A stretch of DNA of 64,000 nt from Pseudomonas putida NBRC 14164. GTDB lineage: Bacteria; Pseudomonadota; Gammaproteobacteria; Pseudomonadales; Pseudomonadaceae. Shown here one piece after another: positions 62,957 through 64,000 of the stretch (within the stretch, counting starts at the first letter, position 1; every line of letters begins with the position of its first letter). The translations under genes were made by a program, and so were the position numbers. The notes beneath the pieces were generated by a model. That model did not search any database. It saw only the letters and a list, made by a program, of their open reading frames with translations, and was not told where the DNA came from. Location: contig NC_021505.1 in NCBI RefSeq assembly GCF_000412675.1, positions 5,326,501 to 5,390,500 of the forward strand, written 5' to 3'.

Positions 62957-63123
62957 GGGGCGACCTCGTGGGGTAGCGGGACAACGGACAGCGTCAAAGA
63001 TGGGGTGTAGCGGCACGGGATTCAATCACTGGCGCCGTGAAACTTTTTTCAGCAAGTGACAGCCCCACGCCCGCTTTGGGCTAAAGTTATGCCCCTGATT
63101 TTACTGCCATGCGATGTTGACTG

Positions 63124-63780
63124 ATGAATCCGCTGAGCGTTCTGCGCGACTCCCTGTACTTCTTCCGCCGCCACCTGCCGAGCATTCTCCAGCTGTGCCT
63201 GCCGTTGGTGGTGCTGGAGGCCTTGCTCACCCAGCTGCTGTACCGGCAGATGGGCGACCAGGCCTCGCCGGCCTACGGCATGCTGGTCAGCCTGCTGTTC
63301 TACCCGCTGTACAGCGCGGCACTGATTCTTTACCTGCACACGCGCAGCAACGGCCAGGACATCGGCAAGCGCGACCTTTTCGCCCGCGCCCTGCAGCTAT
63401 GGCCGCAACTGGCCCTGCTGATCCTGATCAGCTCGCTGCTGATCATGGCCGGCCTGGCGCTGTTCATCTTCCCGGGCGTGTGGATCATGATCAACCTGGT
63501 GTTCGCCGAGTACCTGCTGGTGCTGCGCGGCCTGCCGGTGGTGCAGGCAATGCGCGAAAGCGCACGCATGACCACCGGGCACTTCATGCGCATCATGATT
63601 TGCGTGGTGGCCGTGCTGGCACCAATCTGGCTGATCGACGGGCTGCTGCTAATGGCCTTCCCCGAGCCATCGCCGGGCATGGAGCTGGCCATGGACAGCC
63701 TCAGCGGCTTCCTGCAGTTGTTCAGCACCGTGGTGCTGTACCGCCTGTTCATGCTGCTGGAGGGCGAAGCCGGGGCGTGA
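63124..63780 (+). CDS. YciC-like (UPF0259) inner-membrane protein
   Basis: 218 residues with about five to six membrane segments: N-terminal NPLSVLRDSLYFFRRHLPSILQLCLPLVVLEALLTQLLY, then LFYPLYSAALILYLHTRSNGQ, ALLILISSLLIMAGLALFIFPGVWIMINLVFAEYLLVLRGLPVVQAMRESARMTTGHF. The 'IFPGvWI...F.eyllV.e...P..A...S..lt.g' pattern is that of the YciC/UPF0259 membrane family. Role unknown; probably membrane maintenance. Divergent from the DUF2076 gene. The last 220 bases of the window after it hold no gene I can support. Confidence 0.85.
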   Translation: MNPLSVLRDSLYFFRRHLPSILQLCLPLVVLEALLTQLLYRQMGDQASPAYGMLVSLLFYPLYSAALILYLHTRSNGQDIGKRDLFARALQLWPQLALLILISSLLIMAGLALFIFPGVWIMINLVFAEYLLVLRGLPVVQAMRESARMTTGHFMRIMICVVAVLAPIWLIDGLLLMAFPEPSPGMELAMDSLSGFLQLFSTVVLYRLFMLLEGEAGA

Positions 63781-64000
63781 TGCCCAGGCCCGCGTTTCGG
63801 CCAGGCAGCACCGTAATCAGGTACCCCGAGGCTTGGCCCGCGCCGTAGCTTCGGCCACCAGAGGGTCGTCCGGCCAGTAATACCTGGTACCAAATGACTG
63901 CTCTGAAGATTGACACCCCCTGCCCCCAGGAAAACCGAGGCCCAGCTCAATCCGGGTGCGACGGTGGTTGACTGTCAATTCTAGCTCCAGTGATTGACTG

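Noticed and set aside
63330..63950. 206-codon minus-strand frame over the YciC-like gene
   Set aside because: Antisense of the membrane protein gene at 63124-63780; composition artefact.
63817..63999. Open minus-strand stretch entering from beyond the window end, with a C-terminus ending AKPRGT
   Set aside because: Open for 60 codons with a stop at 63817-63819, but another frame is equally open, codon use is poor and no family is recognised. It could be the 3' end of a gene outside the window or a repeated intergenic sequence.

Overview
The window is a chromosomal segment of a fluorescent pseudomonad. Its gene order (glmM-folP-ftsH, rlmE, yhbY, greA-carB-carA, dapB-dnaJ-dnaK-grpE, recN, fur-omlA, ratA, smpB, lldR-lldPD-dld, ssrA, later gudDP, tesB and others), GC-rich codon use and many short GC-rich inverted repeats of the P. 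putida REP type (core GTGGGAGCGGGC...GCCCGC) point to the Pseudomonas putida group. Species-level placement is inferred from remembered synteny, not from a search.

Layout. 1-18.3 kb is conserved housekeeping: cell-wall and folate precursors, the membrane protease FtsH, RNA maturation factors, carbamoyl-phosphate synthesis, lysine biosynthesis, the DnaK chaperone team, SOS repair (RecN) and iron control (Fur/OmlA). Regulatory sites are readable: two near-perfect heat-shock sigma-32 promoters (grpE and dnaK), a LexA box before recN, and a hairpin plus U-run in the carA leader. 18.5-25.9 kb holds smpB and the lactate operon (LldR, permease, L- and D-lactate dehydrogenases) with a GntR-type operator. 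26.2-30.7 kb holds tmRNA (ssrA), partner of SmpB, followed by an accessory patch: two Pseudomonas-type small DUF genes with a hairpin-rich leader, a gene remnant, and a two-gene unit of visibly lower GC (MazG-like NTP pyrophosphohydrolase plus a PD-(D/E)xK nuclease-helicase fusion) that looks like a defence-type cassette in a tmRNA-linked hotspot.

30.8-39.1 kb is a catabolic island on the minus strand: an Ldh2-type oxidoreductase, a complete polar amino-acid-type ABC importer, an M24 protein that keeps every metal and catalytic residue I recall for the DMSP lyase DddP, and a TMADH/N-methylproline demethylase-type flavoprotein. A divergent TetR regulator sits across a long operator. Uptake and breakdown of a sulfonium compound, betaine or N-methylated amino acid is the likely role. 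39.2-46.2 kb is mixed accessory: TonB siderophore receptor, unknown protein, DHA2 efflux pump with LysR regulator, and a DUF1016/YhcG nuclease gene broken by one in-frame stop. 46.3-51.8 kb has a GABA-type permease, an apparently unannotated small-RNA-like intergenic region, and the glucarate unit gudD-gudP-gudR with two matching operators.

51.9-63.8 kb is ordinary genome: quinone oxidoreductase, HAD phosphatase, TesB, GNAT, histidine phosphatase, histone-deacetylase-like amidohydrolase, a flavoprotein, a DEAD-box helicase, a DMT exporter, a DnaQ-like exonuclease, a NYN-domain protein, DUF2076 and YciC-like proteins. The best candidates for something new are the MazG/nuclease-helicase pair at ssrA, the DddP-like cluster with its operator, and the structured intergenic region near 47.84-47.99 kb.
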